64,000 nucleotides of DNA, from NCBI GenBank assembly GCA_002914805.1, contig JXTB01000072.1, positions 822,425 to 886,424 on the forward strand. Reading direction: 5' to 3'. The DNA is from Parasponia andersonii (lineage: Eukaryota; Streptophyta; Magnoliopsida; Rosales; Cannabaceae). Within the stretch, counting starts at the first letter, position 1. Every line of letters starts with the position of its first letter. Under the pieces are notes generated by a model. It saw nothing but the letters and a program-made list of their open reading frames with translations, was not told where the DNA came from and searched no databases. Both the position numbers and the translations under genes were made by a program. Shown here in pieces: positions 11,640 through 24,191 of this stretch.

Positions 11640-12005
11640 TATGTCTATTAGCTTTTTAATATTTGTGAGAATGGCCAGACACTCTGTATAGTGACTTGAC
11701 ACAATTGTCGAGCAACCTAGACATAGAGTTTAGTGACATGACACCATAATCTAGTATCATTTTAATATTTGGGAGAGCATCTAGACACTATGTCTAGAAA
11801 CTTAATAAGATTGTCGAGGCCTCTAGATAAGATGTCTAGTGACTTGATACTATTGTCTAGTAGTATTAACATTTGGGAGAGCATTTAGACAATGTGTCTA
11901 AGAACTCAACAGGACTGTCGAGACTGCTAAATACGTAATCTAGCGACTCAACAGGACTGTCGAGACTGCTAAACACGTAATCTAGCGACTCAACACCACT
12001 GTCTA
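11640..12005. repeat. Tandem repeats built on GTCGAG / TCTAG words
   Basis: Units of about 40-110 bases contain TTTGGGAGAGCATCTAGACA, ACTCAACAGGACTGTCGAGA and GTAATCTAGCGACTCAACA. The 40-base unit near 11910-11995 is present twice almost unchanged. Related copies recur near 12700-12800. Confidence 0.75.
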
Positions 12006-12009
12006 TTAG

Positions 12010-13060
12010 CATTTTTTTTTTATACATGTCAATTAGTTCAATGAAAATGACATTATAACAGATGATATAGCATTATAAAACATAACATTACACATAACAC
12101 ATTGTATTGTAATACAAAAATATTACATCATACAAATAAAAACATCACTATCGTCACTACTACCACCACCACCACTACCCTACCATCATCATCATCATCA
12201 TCATCATGTTCATCCTTGTCATCGTCATCATCTTCTTGGTAATAATGTATTTTGATCGTTGTCTCTTTTCGTTCTAATTCCAAGAATTTCATTCTTTTCC
12301 CACATGTCATCTATACTACTAGAAACTTAGTCATTTCATTATTCTTTCTAATTAGAAATTTAACAACTAAGTGTAATGAATATTAAATAAGTATTATTAC
12401 TAACTTAATGAGTTCTCAAATATTAATATAGTGAAAATATAGCATCCTTATTACTCGATATAGTTGTCTAAATATATAATAACAATGTCTAGTAGCTTTT
12501 TCATATTTAGAATAATAATTCAATTGGGTTGTCTAGCTATATATAATGGTTGTGTAGCTACTCAACAATACTATCTAATAGCTTTTTTTTACATTTAGAG
12601 TAATGGCTCGATATAGTTGTCTAGCTACACAACATGGTTATCTAGCTACTTGACATAGTTGTATAAATATCAAACACTACTATATAGTAGTATTTTAATA
12701 TTTGGGAGAGTATCTAGACACTGTGTTTAGGAACTCAACAGGATTGTCGAGTCTGCTAGATATGTTGTCTAGCTACTCGGTACCATTATCTAGTAGTATT
12801 TTTTTGTAAATATTAATCAATTCAATGAAAACAATATTATAACAGATGACATAGCATTATAAAACATGACAACACACAATACATTGCATAGTAATACAAA
12901 AATATTACATCACACAGATAAAAACATCACCATCATCACTATCACCACCACCATTGCCATCATCATATTCATGGTCATCCTTGTTGTCGTCATCATCTTC
13001 TTGACTATAATGTATTTTGATCATTGTCTTTTTTCATTTCAACTCTAAGAATTTCAGTTT
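12010..13060. repeat. Direct duplication of a ~280-base block, spaced ~780 bases
   Basis: The block at about 12010-12300 and the block at about 12790-13060 share ATAACAGATGA(T/C)ATAGC, ATTATAAAACAT, AATACAAAAATATTACATCA, a (ATC)n/(ACC)n-rich core and TAATGTATTTTGATC. The trinucleotide core explains the false open frames coding for runs of Asp, Val or Thr-Ile. Confidence 0.8.
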
Positions 13061-13679
13061 TTTTTATGACACATCATCACATAATATGATTATAAATGTT
13101 GATAATATATCTAAAACAAATACAAAATAAATAAGTATATATATATATATAAGCAACCTAAAAAATATTATTCTTAACTAGTTTATATAAAAAGTTTTTC
13201 ACGATCCTAAAAAAAATTACATGTGCATTTAATGGATAGATACTTGTGTCTATTGGCTAGACAACAATATCAAGTAAACATTATGCAGGATGAAAAATGA
13301 CTCCTCCATGAAGTCTAATATAGCAAACAGGGGTGTCTAGAATGTCAGATAGGGATGTTTAGCATACTCGACACCCATTTCTAGCTAGATCTAGACATCT
13401 TTTATAAGTCCCTAAAAAGAATATTTATATTTGTTTTAAATGGCCAGACATGTATGTCTATTGGCTAGATAAATTATCGAGTCAAATTGTGCATTATAAA
13501 AAATAGCTCGACAATTGAGTTTAGTATACCAAACAGATTTTTCTAGACGCTAGATTGAGATGTCTAGCATGGTCAAGAGTGTGTCTAGTGCCTAATTTGA
13601 CAATGTTAAGATACCACTCGATAGGAATGTTTAGTGCAGTCTAAGTGTTGTCGAGCAACTACGTCGACATTAATTGTGA

Positions 13680-14262
13680 CATTACTCGACAATGGTGTTA
13701 AACGTTGTCTAGAAAGTACGGCGTGTCGAGCGCTTAACACCTTTGTCTAGCCAGATCTGAGTGTTCTTTTAACCCAGATCTTCGTATATTACAATTCCAA
13801 TTGAAATTTAGAGCTTTCTAAGCTCAAAAATTGCCCACAAACTTCCAACTTTTCATTATAGTTTTAATTCTTACTCAAAAGTACTTTTGAATTTATTAAT
13901 TATACAAAATTTAAAACAAAAAGATTTATGAATGTTTTTTAAACTTGATTCAAAGCTAAACTATGGCAAATGGAAGAAAGCTTGAAGAAGAAAGTACAAT
14001 GAGGAAGTTGATTACGTTATTCACCATTAATGGACGAAAAATGAACCAAATCGTTTTATGAGTTAATATGTGATGGGATGAAGAAGAAAAAATAAATACA
14101 CAAAAAAGAAGATGAAGATGGTGAAAAAAAAAAAAACAAATGAAATCTAATATTATCCTGGTAAGCTCTAAGGGCATAGTTATCTTCACAACAAAATTTT
14201 AAGTTAAAGGGTGTAAATTCTAAAAAACTATCAATATGGGTCTATTTTCGTGAAGTGACTCC
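13680..14262 (-). repeat. Right terminal inverted repeat
   Basis: Reverse-complement partner of 8903-9560. It lacks about 35 bases relative to the left copy near the outer end. The outer boundary is inferred from the end of similarity. Confidence 0.7.
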
Positions 14263-15015
14263 GTAAAAGGTTCATTCTTCTAATCACCATTATTAGATTT
14301 ATTTTTTTTCAAATCTAGTTGAATTATTATTGTATAAAAAAATAGAAATTAACTTATATATAATCGGAGCAGGGTCGGTGCAAGACACTCAATCCCAAAT
14401 ATACTCTGCCTTGTTAAATATTAAACGGAGAATCCCACCTTTGTACACTGTACTATTTATAACGGTAAAAACTCGTTTCATTTAAGCCGATGCATTATAG
14501 TGTACCATTCTATTCGATGAAATTGACATCCGTAAAATAAAAAAATAAAAAAAATCTCGTCTTAATTCAAATAATATCCTTACCAAACTATTCTAGTTGA
14601 ATACTTATGACGATGGTTATACGTATTGATTGATTTATTCTTTCAAGGGTTACACCGATTCTAATTACAAATCTTGTAGTTCCAAAATTTTACCCACATA
14701 TTATAGAAGAAAGCAATGGCTTTATTTTTACTAACATTTTGTTTTTTTCTTTTTCAAAAGACTTGCAGAAAAAGATAAATAAATAAATTAATATTTTTGT
14801 CGACGTTTCAAAATATCACTTCATAATAATATTCATAAATAATTTGATATTTTACCACCAACAACCTACTACGATATTATTGATATTTTAGGGAAAAAAT
14901 GAGAAAAAATATTTTTTCCCCTAATATATTTATGGACACTGCGAAATTGAATAATGTTGCGACGTTTAATTAATCCACGAATTCAGATATTAAGGAAATT
15001 TATCAGTGAATAACA

Positions 15016-15048
<33 letters not shown>

Positions 15049-15541
15049 GTCGTCGTCGTCGTCGTTGTTAAAGATTGCTCAAAGCTAGCTACCATTCAAA
15101 CACGAAATAATTTAGTTTTATCCAACCGAAAATGGCATGCGCTCTATAACAGTTATTCTATATTTATCTAATTTACATGTAAATTAAATTAAACTTTCTG
15201 TGTAGCTGAATCTCATTCTCAGGCAGAGGGAGAAAAAATAGACACTTTGATCTCCTCATACGCTTCAATCAACTTTTGGTCTCTGATTGACAAACTGTTA
15301 CACAGTGTGTAAGACATTTTGATCCCTCACTCTCTGTTTCCAGCAACAAATTTAGGAGGGAACTCAATTAGGGTTTCCAATTCTTCCGAGAAACCGTAGG
15401 AAACTATCGGAAAATTCGATTTTCTCGGACTAAGTTGCTGAGTTTTAATTTTAGATTTAATCTCATATTTCTGCCCTGCTAATGGGGTTTCTGAATCTTC
15501 TTCTTTTTTATTTTTTAGGGTTTATGAATTGGAGGGGGGAA
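14263..15541 (+). other. Spacer and CCZ1 leader region
   Basis: No gene up to about 15200. From there to 15541 the sequence has higher pyrimidine content and includes TTAGGGTTT words at about 15369 and 15517, fitting a promoter and leader. An ATG at 15482 is in frame with CCZ1 and would add 20 hydrophobic residues. It lies before a possible TTTTTTAG acceptor, so a leader intron is possible. Confidence 0.4.
15016..15066. repeat. (ATT)n followed by (GTC)n microsatellite
   Basis: About eleven ATT units run directly into six GTC/GTT units. Confidence 0.95.
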
Positions 15542-18500
15542 ATGGGGTTGTCAACTGCTGCTAGTGTCAATACTACGCCCGAAGGTGTACAGTTTTGCAT
15601 ATTTGATTTGAGGAGGGGACAGCAAGAAGGGCAGGAGCTGGACAAGATACTGTTCTTCTATCCAGCTGATTTGCCATTTTCAACACAGCTTTCTGTGATT
15701 GGTCTCAGTGAAGGGCTCATCACCTTTACAAGGTTAGTACCAAGCCCATTGTCAATGTCATTAATTTCCTTTTAGGAGAGTTAGCCAGTTTTAAGTTTTT
15801 CATATGATGTGGAAAATGTGACAATTGAGGGAAACTTATTGTAATTTGATTTATTTTTCGGGATTAATCATTTAGTATCTTTTGGATGTTATTTTGTATA
15901 TATGATAAAGTTTAATGGTTTAAGAATTGCCTCTCTGGTTTTCTGATACACTGTGTCCGCTATTCTTACCGGTTTAAAAGCATAACATGAGATAACTATT
16001 ATGCAGAATCTTCTCTCCAGAGGCTGCTTGTGAGGTCATAGAAGCCGAGAGGCACTCCCATGTATTTTTTGAGGCTGAACCTGACATTTGGATGGTTATG
16101 GTGTGTTCTTTCTTTCCTGCTACTGATTTTCGTTAAAAAAAAATTGCCATATACTCTCGTTAATAGTTTATGAGAATGTTTGTGGAAACTGAGACTGTTT
16201 GATTATGAGTATTGCTATTAGAATTTCCTGTCTCTGAAATTACGGCCTTGGTCTTTGTTTGATTAGATTGTTGTTTTTACTTATGGAGCATGATCAATGC
16301 CTTATTAAAGGATTCATTACTGTGTTGCCTGTTTCTATGATGAACTGATTTCCAACATTGGAAATTCTGAAAAATAAGAAAAATACTAAAAGCTTTACAA
16401 ATTCTAACTTGTTTCATCGCACTGCCAGCTACAATTTAAATAGGATTTGTACTAACTTCTAAGTAAGTTTCTTGCCGCTGAGTTCTTTCTAAGCAGTTCT
16501 AATTAGTGAATATATATCTACATTGTGGTAGGTGGTGGAGAAAAAGAAAGAGTCTGAAGCTATTTGGAGGATTGATGCTTTAAGAAAAGTTCTTATGGAA
16601 GTCCATTCTCTTTTTGTAATGTTTCATGGATCTATAAGAGCATTGCTCGAGAAAGAGCCTGGTGGAGGACTAGCTCGGTCTCATTTGTACCCATTTATCA
16701 AGGATTATCTAAGTGGTAAGTTATCTTGCAATGGTTTACCCACTGAATCATTGAAGTCCTGTTTTTTTATCGTGCTTGGTTCAAAATATTTCATTGTAAA
16801 GTCACTAATTGCCAGCATTTCAAAAGCGGTCTCCATGGGATGGGTGCTGCTGGGGTAATTCTGAAGTTGCAGTATCAATTGCTCTCAATTGGATTTTTGC
16901 TACCTAAGTAATGATGAAGTTCTTCTATTCATTCCTTATACATAGTTTTCCTCTCTGAGGCAGATTTTCTTGTGGGGAAGAAACTCCTATTACCATCATT
17001 CCGTGACAGTTTAAAAGAGCGTGGAACTGTACAGATGCTAACTGTGAGCCGGGAGGCTGCAATCGAAGTTCAGGTTGTTTAGTAAATCATGTTCATTTGT
17101 CATATCTTTGTGGAATGTGGATGCCTGAACTTCTTTTCTTCATCTCCCTTGGAATTAGTGGGCTGAGTTCTTCAGGAGTATAGTTCTCGATTGAAATTAT
17201 AATAGTCATATCACCTTTTGGTTTATTGGTTAATTTGCAATACATTGCGATTACTCAGATTCATCCCACATGGGTGGCAAAACCTGTGACTTGTCATCAA
17301 TGAAAACGCCGAGTTCTTGCCTTTATACTGTATTCTGCCATGATCAACTTATTAAAACAAGTTGTCTGTTTTCCTTATTTTCACATTTGACTAAAGTATG
17401 TAATCCTCATATTCAATAACCTACCCAACTTAGAGTTCTACCATAGTCTTGATCCTACTATGCTTGTAAACATCCCTTTCCCCATTTTTGGATCTTTACT
17501 TATCAAAGAATTTATATCCAAGTCTTAAAACGAATATTACCAGCTCATCTGTGGCTTTATAGCCAATTTTGACTTCTTGGAACACATTGCTTTTCTCTAC
17601 ACAAGAACGCTTTTATATGACTCTCCTGTTGAATCTTCACATTCTAGTTCAGGATTATGAAAGTAGTATTTTGCAGTTGTTCTTAGTTCGTATTCTGAAT
17701 GATTTCTTGTTTTACAGTCACTTGTCAAGGTAATTGAATCTTGCACTGGGAACGCACCATGCTACTCGCTGATTTTGTTTCAGGATCTGCTGGTGTCCAC
17801 AACACTTTCTCCTGTATGGTTCAATTTTCTAGACTCATTTGATCTCGAGCCATTTCATTTAGTATCTTTTGCCATTGCATATTATTGGACAGTGGAGGAG
17901 ATGATGTAGAACTAAATTATTTTTCTTTTAGAAGAATTTGTAAGCAGCATTGCTTGGGGCATGACCTTGATAAAACCTAAGCTTTTTTCTTTTTTGGGTT
18001 CTCAGGAGGACACGATAAACTTATTTACCTATGCTGTTTTAAGGTTGACCCCACGTGCTTTATCCTCTGGAGTAAGTTCGTGGTCCTATTTAGCGAAGGG
18101 AACTTCACCTCATATGGCCACTGCATTTATGATGGCCCACTCTGGTCCTTTTCCAGAACAATTCTACGTCCCTCGTGACACCTCTCCTGCAGGGGATAAT
18201 AGATTTCGTGTGACTCGGCCCTTGCGTCATGACAAATGGTCAAAAGGGAAGGACGGTTTTTTTGTCACTGATATTTGGGGCATGGAGGCTGGTACTTCAG
18301 TTCCTGCCACTCCAACAGTCTTGCTTCGTCAGACAGAGGAGAGAATGTATCTATGTGCTCATCAGCATAAAAACCTTACCGTAATTTTTCTTCTTCCTCT
18401 TTCTTCCATCCTAAACAGGGAGCAAGGTATTTCTGTGATGAAGCAACAACTTCTTGAAAATGTTAGTTCTCTATGTTTATCAGCAAATATAATTTGTGTA

Positions 18501-19405
18501 GTGTTTTTTCCTGTGAATTGTCAAATTATACGATTGTCTTTGCTATCTAACTAATGATGCTAAATTTTAGATTGTGCAAAGTACATAGACCAGCTAAGTA
18601 TGCCTACCCTTACAATACAATGTTGAAATTGCAGAAATTAAATGTTTTATGTCTAGTCCATATGGAATCCATTTAAATGCATCACAAGTTGAAGGTGGGA
18701 ATGATGGAGAGAACTCTCTAGAAGCTATTAAAACATTTTCAACATAGTGAAAGGTTTAGAACCTGTTTAGAGTGCAGACATTAACTTTTAATCAGAGTTT
18801 AGATTCATGTTGTGTTATAAATCGAAAAGGGAATGCCTATTTCAAATGCTTGTTTAGAGCAAACAAGTCTTGGATACCCATCTTGACTATCTAGCTTGCT
18901 GCTTCTGCTCCTCTCTCTCTCTCTAGGGATATTTCTAACTTAGATAGATGGGTTATAATTTCTGTGATGGTTCACAGCCCCTCTCCCTGCTTTCACAGTT
19001 TATGCCAACTTCCTAAATACACCTTTTATTGTTAGATGTATTCAGATATTACTTTTCTGTCAGATGTTGATTGAATTCAAATTATATTCGTTACCTATTT
19101 TCTGATTTCTGCGTCATTCTTCTTGACAAAGTATGTCAGCAACCCTCAAAGTTTTGGCTGTCCATTAAGCTACCTTTTTTCTATATTTACCAGGCTGCCC
19201 TAAAGATATCAAAAGTCGAAGAAAAATTATCAAAAGGATGGGGTGGTGAGAATGCGTATCACGTTGGTGGCTATCGTTATTTACTAGTGGATGGTGATAG
19301 AAATGTATCAAGGACTTCTCCTCCAGGAAAAGTTGCAACTCTTACAAAGGTAAAAGAGTCTTGCCACAGTTCAGCTAAGTGATATGTCACTTTTGATCAA
19401 ACTAT

Positions 19406-19456
<51 letters not shown>

Positions 19457-21165
19457 TGTTATTCAAAATACTGTTTACACCTATTTAGTTTCATAAGATG
19501 TGGTAGCTTTTTGTTGAAATGGGTTGCATTTGTTGCTTTCCTGCCGGTTCCTCTTTGATATATATTTTATTAGCTAATGCAGCAAATAGAACAAATTGAA
19601 GCATATCTCATTCCAACAGGTATCAATAAATGACAAGTGGAAATGACATAATTGGTTTGCATTTTGTCGGGGGGACCATTTGGTTTATCTTCTTAGGGCG
19701 ATCTACCTTTGATGATGCACACATTCTCTCCAACTGCATTTAGCATTAACAGAAGTCTTTCGGCATATGTTAAGTAAAAGCATTCATGGGGTTATTGGAT
19801 AACATATGTTGAGGATTGGCTTTTAATCATTCAAATTGTAGTATTTATTCTAGTTTGTAGGCTAGTTTTTAAGGGGAGACTAGATGATAGTCACAAATCA
19901 TAGCATCAAGTCGGCATTTGCATCATTTTACGTAATAAGCTAATTAGTATGTATGTATGTGAGAGGCAGATTAGATCGATTTCCAAGCCTAATGGCTGAA
20001 AACAAGGATCTAAATTTAGGTGAAGAGATAGATGGAAGGCATATCCAGTTGGACCAATTCTATATGATCTAGCCAAATGTCTCAGTCCACATTGTTAAGA
20101 GTTATTTACCTTTGCTTTGGGCCAATAGTTAATTAGATGAGCAAATGAGAACTTATTAATTAATTATTTTGAAGACCTTCACGTCTTTAATGCAACAAAT
20201 ATCTTCTGGAGGGAACACGCAAGGACATAACAATTGAATAGATTTTCTGTGCACTATTGTTTTGTAGTCTTTTTTGAGTTTATGTACTTTAATCAAATGT
20301 TATTGAGGCTTCACTGGCTAGCCTAGTTTGCATCACATTGCTTTTAACCTGGGTGTTATACAGTGCCTAATGCAAGTGGTTTCTATATTGGATGGGCTTG
20401 CCTCTTGTCTTGCTGTTTAACTCAAATTTCTCACATCTCAGGAATCGCTACTTGCTTTGAATAAGCTTAGAGAAGAGGTTGATTTGGATAAATCAAGAGC
20501 ACAATGGGATAACGCTGGTCATGAAAAAGAACTGGAAGTTAGCATCAGAGCGAAAAACAATGCTTGGGTTATTGCTAGGGTTACAAGAGGAAAGGAGCTA
20601 TATATAGTACTAGAGAAAGCCAATGAAACACTTCTTTATGCCTCCGATGCTGTTGAGAAGTTCAGCAACAGGTATTTATAATGTTTTTTTTTTGTGTGTT
20701 TTTGGGGGGGGGGGGGGGGGGGGGGGGTGGTTTGAGAAGAAAAAAGTCACCCTGCAAGTAGTCTTGTCAAATTTGTAGTTCCTAGGCATCTTTTCTTCTT
20801 TTCTTTTCTTTTCTTTTTTTTTCCTATGAAAATTAGTTGCATTAGATATTTTCTATGTGAGTATTTTATTGAAAACTGGTTCTTTTGGCTAAAGAACGAG
20901 AGCGTGCAGTGGAAAATTTGGACTCTCATTGAAATAAATAGATTAAAGAAACTTTTAAGCATTTAAAACCAAACAAAATGTCAAAACAGTTTCAATAATT
21001 CCCTGCATCCAAATTATTGAAAAGGCAACTTACTATTTTGTATATAAGGCTAGCTTGTTCTTTCTTGGGTTCTTTATTTCATTCCGAATCTAAGATGAAG
21101 TGAAGGCTTATTGCATTGTTTTTGAATTATGCAGGTACTGCGATGGAGCTTTTTCGTTGGATTAG
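15542..21165 (+). CDS. CCZ1: Vacuolar fusion protein CCZ1 homologue
   Basis: CCZ1 pairs with MON1 to form the guanine-nucleotide exchange factor that loads Rab7-type GTPases on late endosomes and vacuoles. Nine exons: 15542-15732, 16007-16100, 16532-16715, 16964-17073, 17718-17813, 18006-18461, 19194-19349, 20442-20671 and 21135-21165. All are joined by GT-AG introns and total 1548 bases (515 residues plus stop), the size of the Arabidopsis proteins. Landmarks are QFCIFDLRRGQQEGQELDKI and ADLPFSTQLSVIGLSEGLI near the N-terminus (longin-type domain), EAERHSHVFFEAEPDIW, HSLFVMFHGSIRALLEKEP, HDKWSKGKDGFFVTDIWG, KVEEKLSKGWGGENAYHV, RAKNNAWVIARVTRGKELY and FSNRYCDGAFSLD at the end. The start at 15542 gives MGLS as in relatives. 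The gene looks intact. The largest intron (19350-20441) carries a CA/TA microsatellite. A possible AATAAA signal lies near 21235. It is convergent with the UCH gene. Confidence 0.95.
19404..19453. repeat. (CA)n(TA)n microsatellite in a CCZ1 intron
   Basis: About ten AC units followed by about twelve AT units, between CCZ1 exons 7 and 8. Confidence 0.95.
20704..20727 (+). repeat. G24 homopolymer in the last CCZ1 intron
   Basis: Twenty-four consecutive G residues about 30 bases after the exon 8 donor. The sequenced length may be uncertain because such runs are hard to read. Confidence 0.95.
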
Positions 21166-21384
21166 GAGCCATCGCTTGGTTTCTGCTTACATTTTTACGG
21201 AGATCTTTTTCTCCCCCTCTCTTGTTGATAAAGAATAAATAAGTAGTTCGACACTGTCTCACCGCATAACTGAGAAACTGTATTTCAAAAAGAACGAAGG
21301 CATATGTTTCTTGTATAATTGTATAAATACTCTTTGTTAAGTTGGTTAGTTTACTGTCTCTCACTCAGCCTTGCCCTTTATTTG

Positions 21385-21479
21385 GTTCTAAGAAAATATA
21401 AAAAAAAAAGAAAGTAGAACATGTTTATCGGAAGAAACTTGGCAGTTGTATTTATCTTTGAATCTAGCACAATTGCTAG

Positions 21480-21526
<47 letters not shown>

Positions 21527-21665
21527 TATATATATACACACACACACACACACTTGGTTCTCAGAAAAATTGAAAACTGAAGGTAGCAGAACATGTTTAT
21601 AGTAAGAAACTTGGCAGTTGTATTTATATTTGAATCTACTGTTGATGGTATTCTTTTTCCTATTC
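21385..21665. repeat. Tandem duplication with (CT)n/(TA)n/(CA)n core, 3' of CCZ1
   Basis: Two copies of about 100 bases share GTAG(C)AGAACATGTTTAT, AAGAAACTTGGCAGTTGTAT and TTTGAATCTA. The first runs from about 21385 to 21480 and the second from about 21555 to 21655. A (CT)n tract (about 21482-21522) and TA and CA tracts lie between them, and another CT-rich stretch follows the second copy. Confidence 0.8.
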
Positions 21666-23369
21666 TGGTTTACTTCATTCTCTCTCCCTCTCTATACTTT
21701 TTTTATTTTTTTTATTTTTTTGAAGGATGCCCCTCAATATGTTAAGTGAGCCGAAATGCAGACTTAACAAGGCAAAAGGATGTACCGACCAAAAGCAAAC
21801 TCTAATCTCTTACACACACAGCTTTATGTTATACCTTAGGGTTATTTACATTAGTAGTGCATAAATTATATCTAATTTACCATTTTGGCTCTTGAATTTT
21901 CAATTACCTTTTGGAAGTTTGCAATTGTTGCACCCATGACCTTAATGTTACAAACTGTCAAATTTTTAATAAAATGAATCACTTACAAAGCACACTTTTG
22001 TTTGTTAATTGTGACCAATAATGAAATTCTAAATTTACAATTTAAATAATAGACTACTTAGAATTACATAATTATTAAAACAATGACATTTTTGGCAAAA
22101 ATTAGTCATGTAGAAAACACACAATTCGTCAATTATGGCAAAGAGTGAGACTCTTGCTCCTGAAACTAAATAATGTCCAGTTATATATTTTGTATATGAT
22201 TGTTTTCTGTTCAAAAATTGATAATTTATGACAAATAGGTCATTGTTGCAATAATGACATAATTTAGTTTTATTTATTTTGTAAATTGAAAATTAAGATG
22301 GCAAAATCTTAGTATATAATTAGGAGACTATTACTATAATTAACTTTATACTTTAAATATATGTTGGGTACAACTTTTTGGGTGCCCACCAAAAATAGAA
22401 AACGTAGTAGATCCCAAGTGCACAATATGAATTGAGATTGACCCCTTTTTGGCTAAAATTTTGAAGAGTGGTTCTAACAAACCTTCTTTTAAAGGTTTCT
22501 AACAGTAGAAGAAAAAAAAAAAAAAAAGGTGGAAGTGCATGTTTCTCATAGACAAAAGGCTCCATGCTTCCACATTTGTTGAGAGGAGTTCTTTACTCCC
22601 TCACATATGAAATTTCTCACATGTGCCCCAATTTCTTAAATTACCTTTTTAATGATTTTTTTTAAGTTATTGTAGCTCACTGTTCCATTTCATTTCTTCT
22701 AGGAAAATGCAAGCTGAACATTTTATTCAGGTGGGACTCGCTACCTCAAGGTAGGGTAGAGATTAGATTATTCGAAGGCAGTAGCAAAATAACTTGTCTC
22801 TTATGGGTGAATTGTAAGAATAAATATTCTTAAATTTGAGTATTTTGTAATTTAAATTCTAAATTTTAGACCCTATAAAATAATATTTTAAAATTAAAAA
22901 TTTTTGAAAATTAATATTCTATATTGACTTTTTGAACAATTTTAGTAACGAAAAAATAAAATAAAATCCTCTATAAAAATTGGATTAATCGTTATTATTC
23001 TTCTTAATTTTGAGAATATTATTATTTTTAAGAAGTTAAAGTTATTCAAAAAAATTAACTTAGGGAATTAATTTTTAGAAATTCTTAATCTCAGAGTATT
23101 ATTTTGTAGAATCTAAATTTCAGAATTTAAATTGCAGAACATCTAAACTTCAGAGTATTTTTTTTTATATAGTTTACCTTTCTTTTTAATACCATTTCTT
23201 CCATTTTGGAGACTCTTGTTCCAAAATACAAAAATATTTGCAAGCTATGGTTAAAAAAAAAAATTAAAAATAAAAATCCTACCTTACCAGCTCAATTAAT
23301 GTGTGGTACCACACTTAGTAGACGAGTAACTAATTTCTCCACTGATACGTTCCAATATGTTACAATTAG
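21666..23369. other. Gene-free spacer between convergent genes
   Basis: AT-rich DNA with no supported exon. Apparent short frames are low complexity. Repeated TTTAAATT-type and TCAGAGTATT words suggest old transposon debris near 22800-23180. Confidence 0.4.
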
Positions 23370-23960
23370 ATATTAGACGAAATAAGACTGACAATTTTAA
23401 CACGACGCGACAACACTACTCGAATCCCAATGAATTAGTTAGTTTAGATTTGCCTTAAAATCGACTTAGGTCAAAATCGAGTTAAACCCACAAATCTATT
23501 TATTAAACGAGTCGTGTTTAAATTGACCCACTAACTCAAAATTGACCTACTTATTAAATAAATCAATTTCAGATCAGCTCCTTCATGACCCATATAATGC
23601 CTAATTAAAAATTAAAATATTTTTATTATGTATGTCTAGACTTTTATTGTACTTTTTAAGACTTTGTTATACTATGTATTAAGATTTTATATGGTTTTCA
23701 TTTGTTTTTTGTACGTACTTGTACCTTAAAGTCATATAATATGTATAAATATATGTTAAATATGTTAAAAAAATATATTAACTAATTTAGATTAAATATG
23801 TTATCGGGTCGGATTAGGTTAACTTGACCTGAACGTGGCCATTTGAATAAACAGCCGTATCAGGTCAATCCGTTTATAAACAGATCAGGTTCTAATTAGC
23901 ATTTTTTGGACGATTATTAAACCGACTGGATTCGGGTTAACATATCTATTGTTATACATA
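23370..23960. mobile_element. hAT-like non-autonomous remnant
   Basis: The block is full of short words of the type ACACGAC, GACCCACTAACTC, TTATTAAAC and GGTCAATCCGTTTATAAAC in both orientations. The same style of subterminal words flanks the hAT transposase remnant at 44480-49020 (ATTTATTAAACG, ACACGACACGA, TTAATAAACTTG). No coding capacity remains. Ends and target duplication could not be fixed. Confidence 0.4.
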
Positions 23961-24191
23961 TATATTGAAATGCAACGAACTAGACCTACTAACACAATTG
24001 CCTCTTTGTTGACAAAGAAAGCAAGTTAATTTAAAACGAGGTTTCTCCAAAATTTCAATTGAAAACCCATTCTAGCCAAAAGAAAAAGTCAATAAACTAA
24101 CTCAATAGAAAAATCCATAAGCCCCTTTGACAAGTTAATCAAAACAGTAACAGTAACCAAACTTGGGTCTTGGCAAATGAAGACAAAGCCT

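Larger units (their letters stand above)
8903..14262. mobile_element. Non-autonomous long-inverted-repeat element (MULE or foldback-like), about 5.4 kb
   Basis: The left end (8903 onward) and the reverse complement of the right end (14262 backward) align for roughly 600 bases with moderate divergence. Matching landmarks are AAATAGACCC and its following ACTAAACC/TTTACACCC block, ATATGCCC, CCATCTTCATCTTCTTC, TACTTTC(T)TCTTCAAG, and GAAAGCTCTAAA followed by GCTAGACAA(A/G)GGTGT. The AT-rich outer ends with AAATAGACCC resemble Mutator-like termini, but no 9-base target duplication was found and no transposase is encoded. The interior is made of tandem and dispersed repeats dense in TGTCTAG, CTAGACA, GTCGAG and TCGAC words. 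Open frames inside are only repeat-coded strings such as poly-Asp. Confidence 0.7.

Noticed and set aside
12128..12310. Open frame with poly-Asp/Val runs, and its partner at 12866-13048
   Set aside because: Both are trinucleotide repeats (ATC/ACC) inside a duplicated block of the inverted-repeat element, with no family resemblance.
18382..18420. Possible intron after AAAACCTTACC in CCZ1 exon 6 (GTAATTTTTC)
   Set aside because: The reading frame continues and matches the CCZ1 family through this point, and the total coding length is only correct without the intron.
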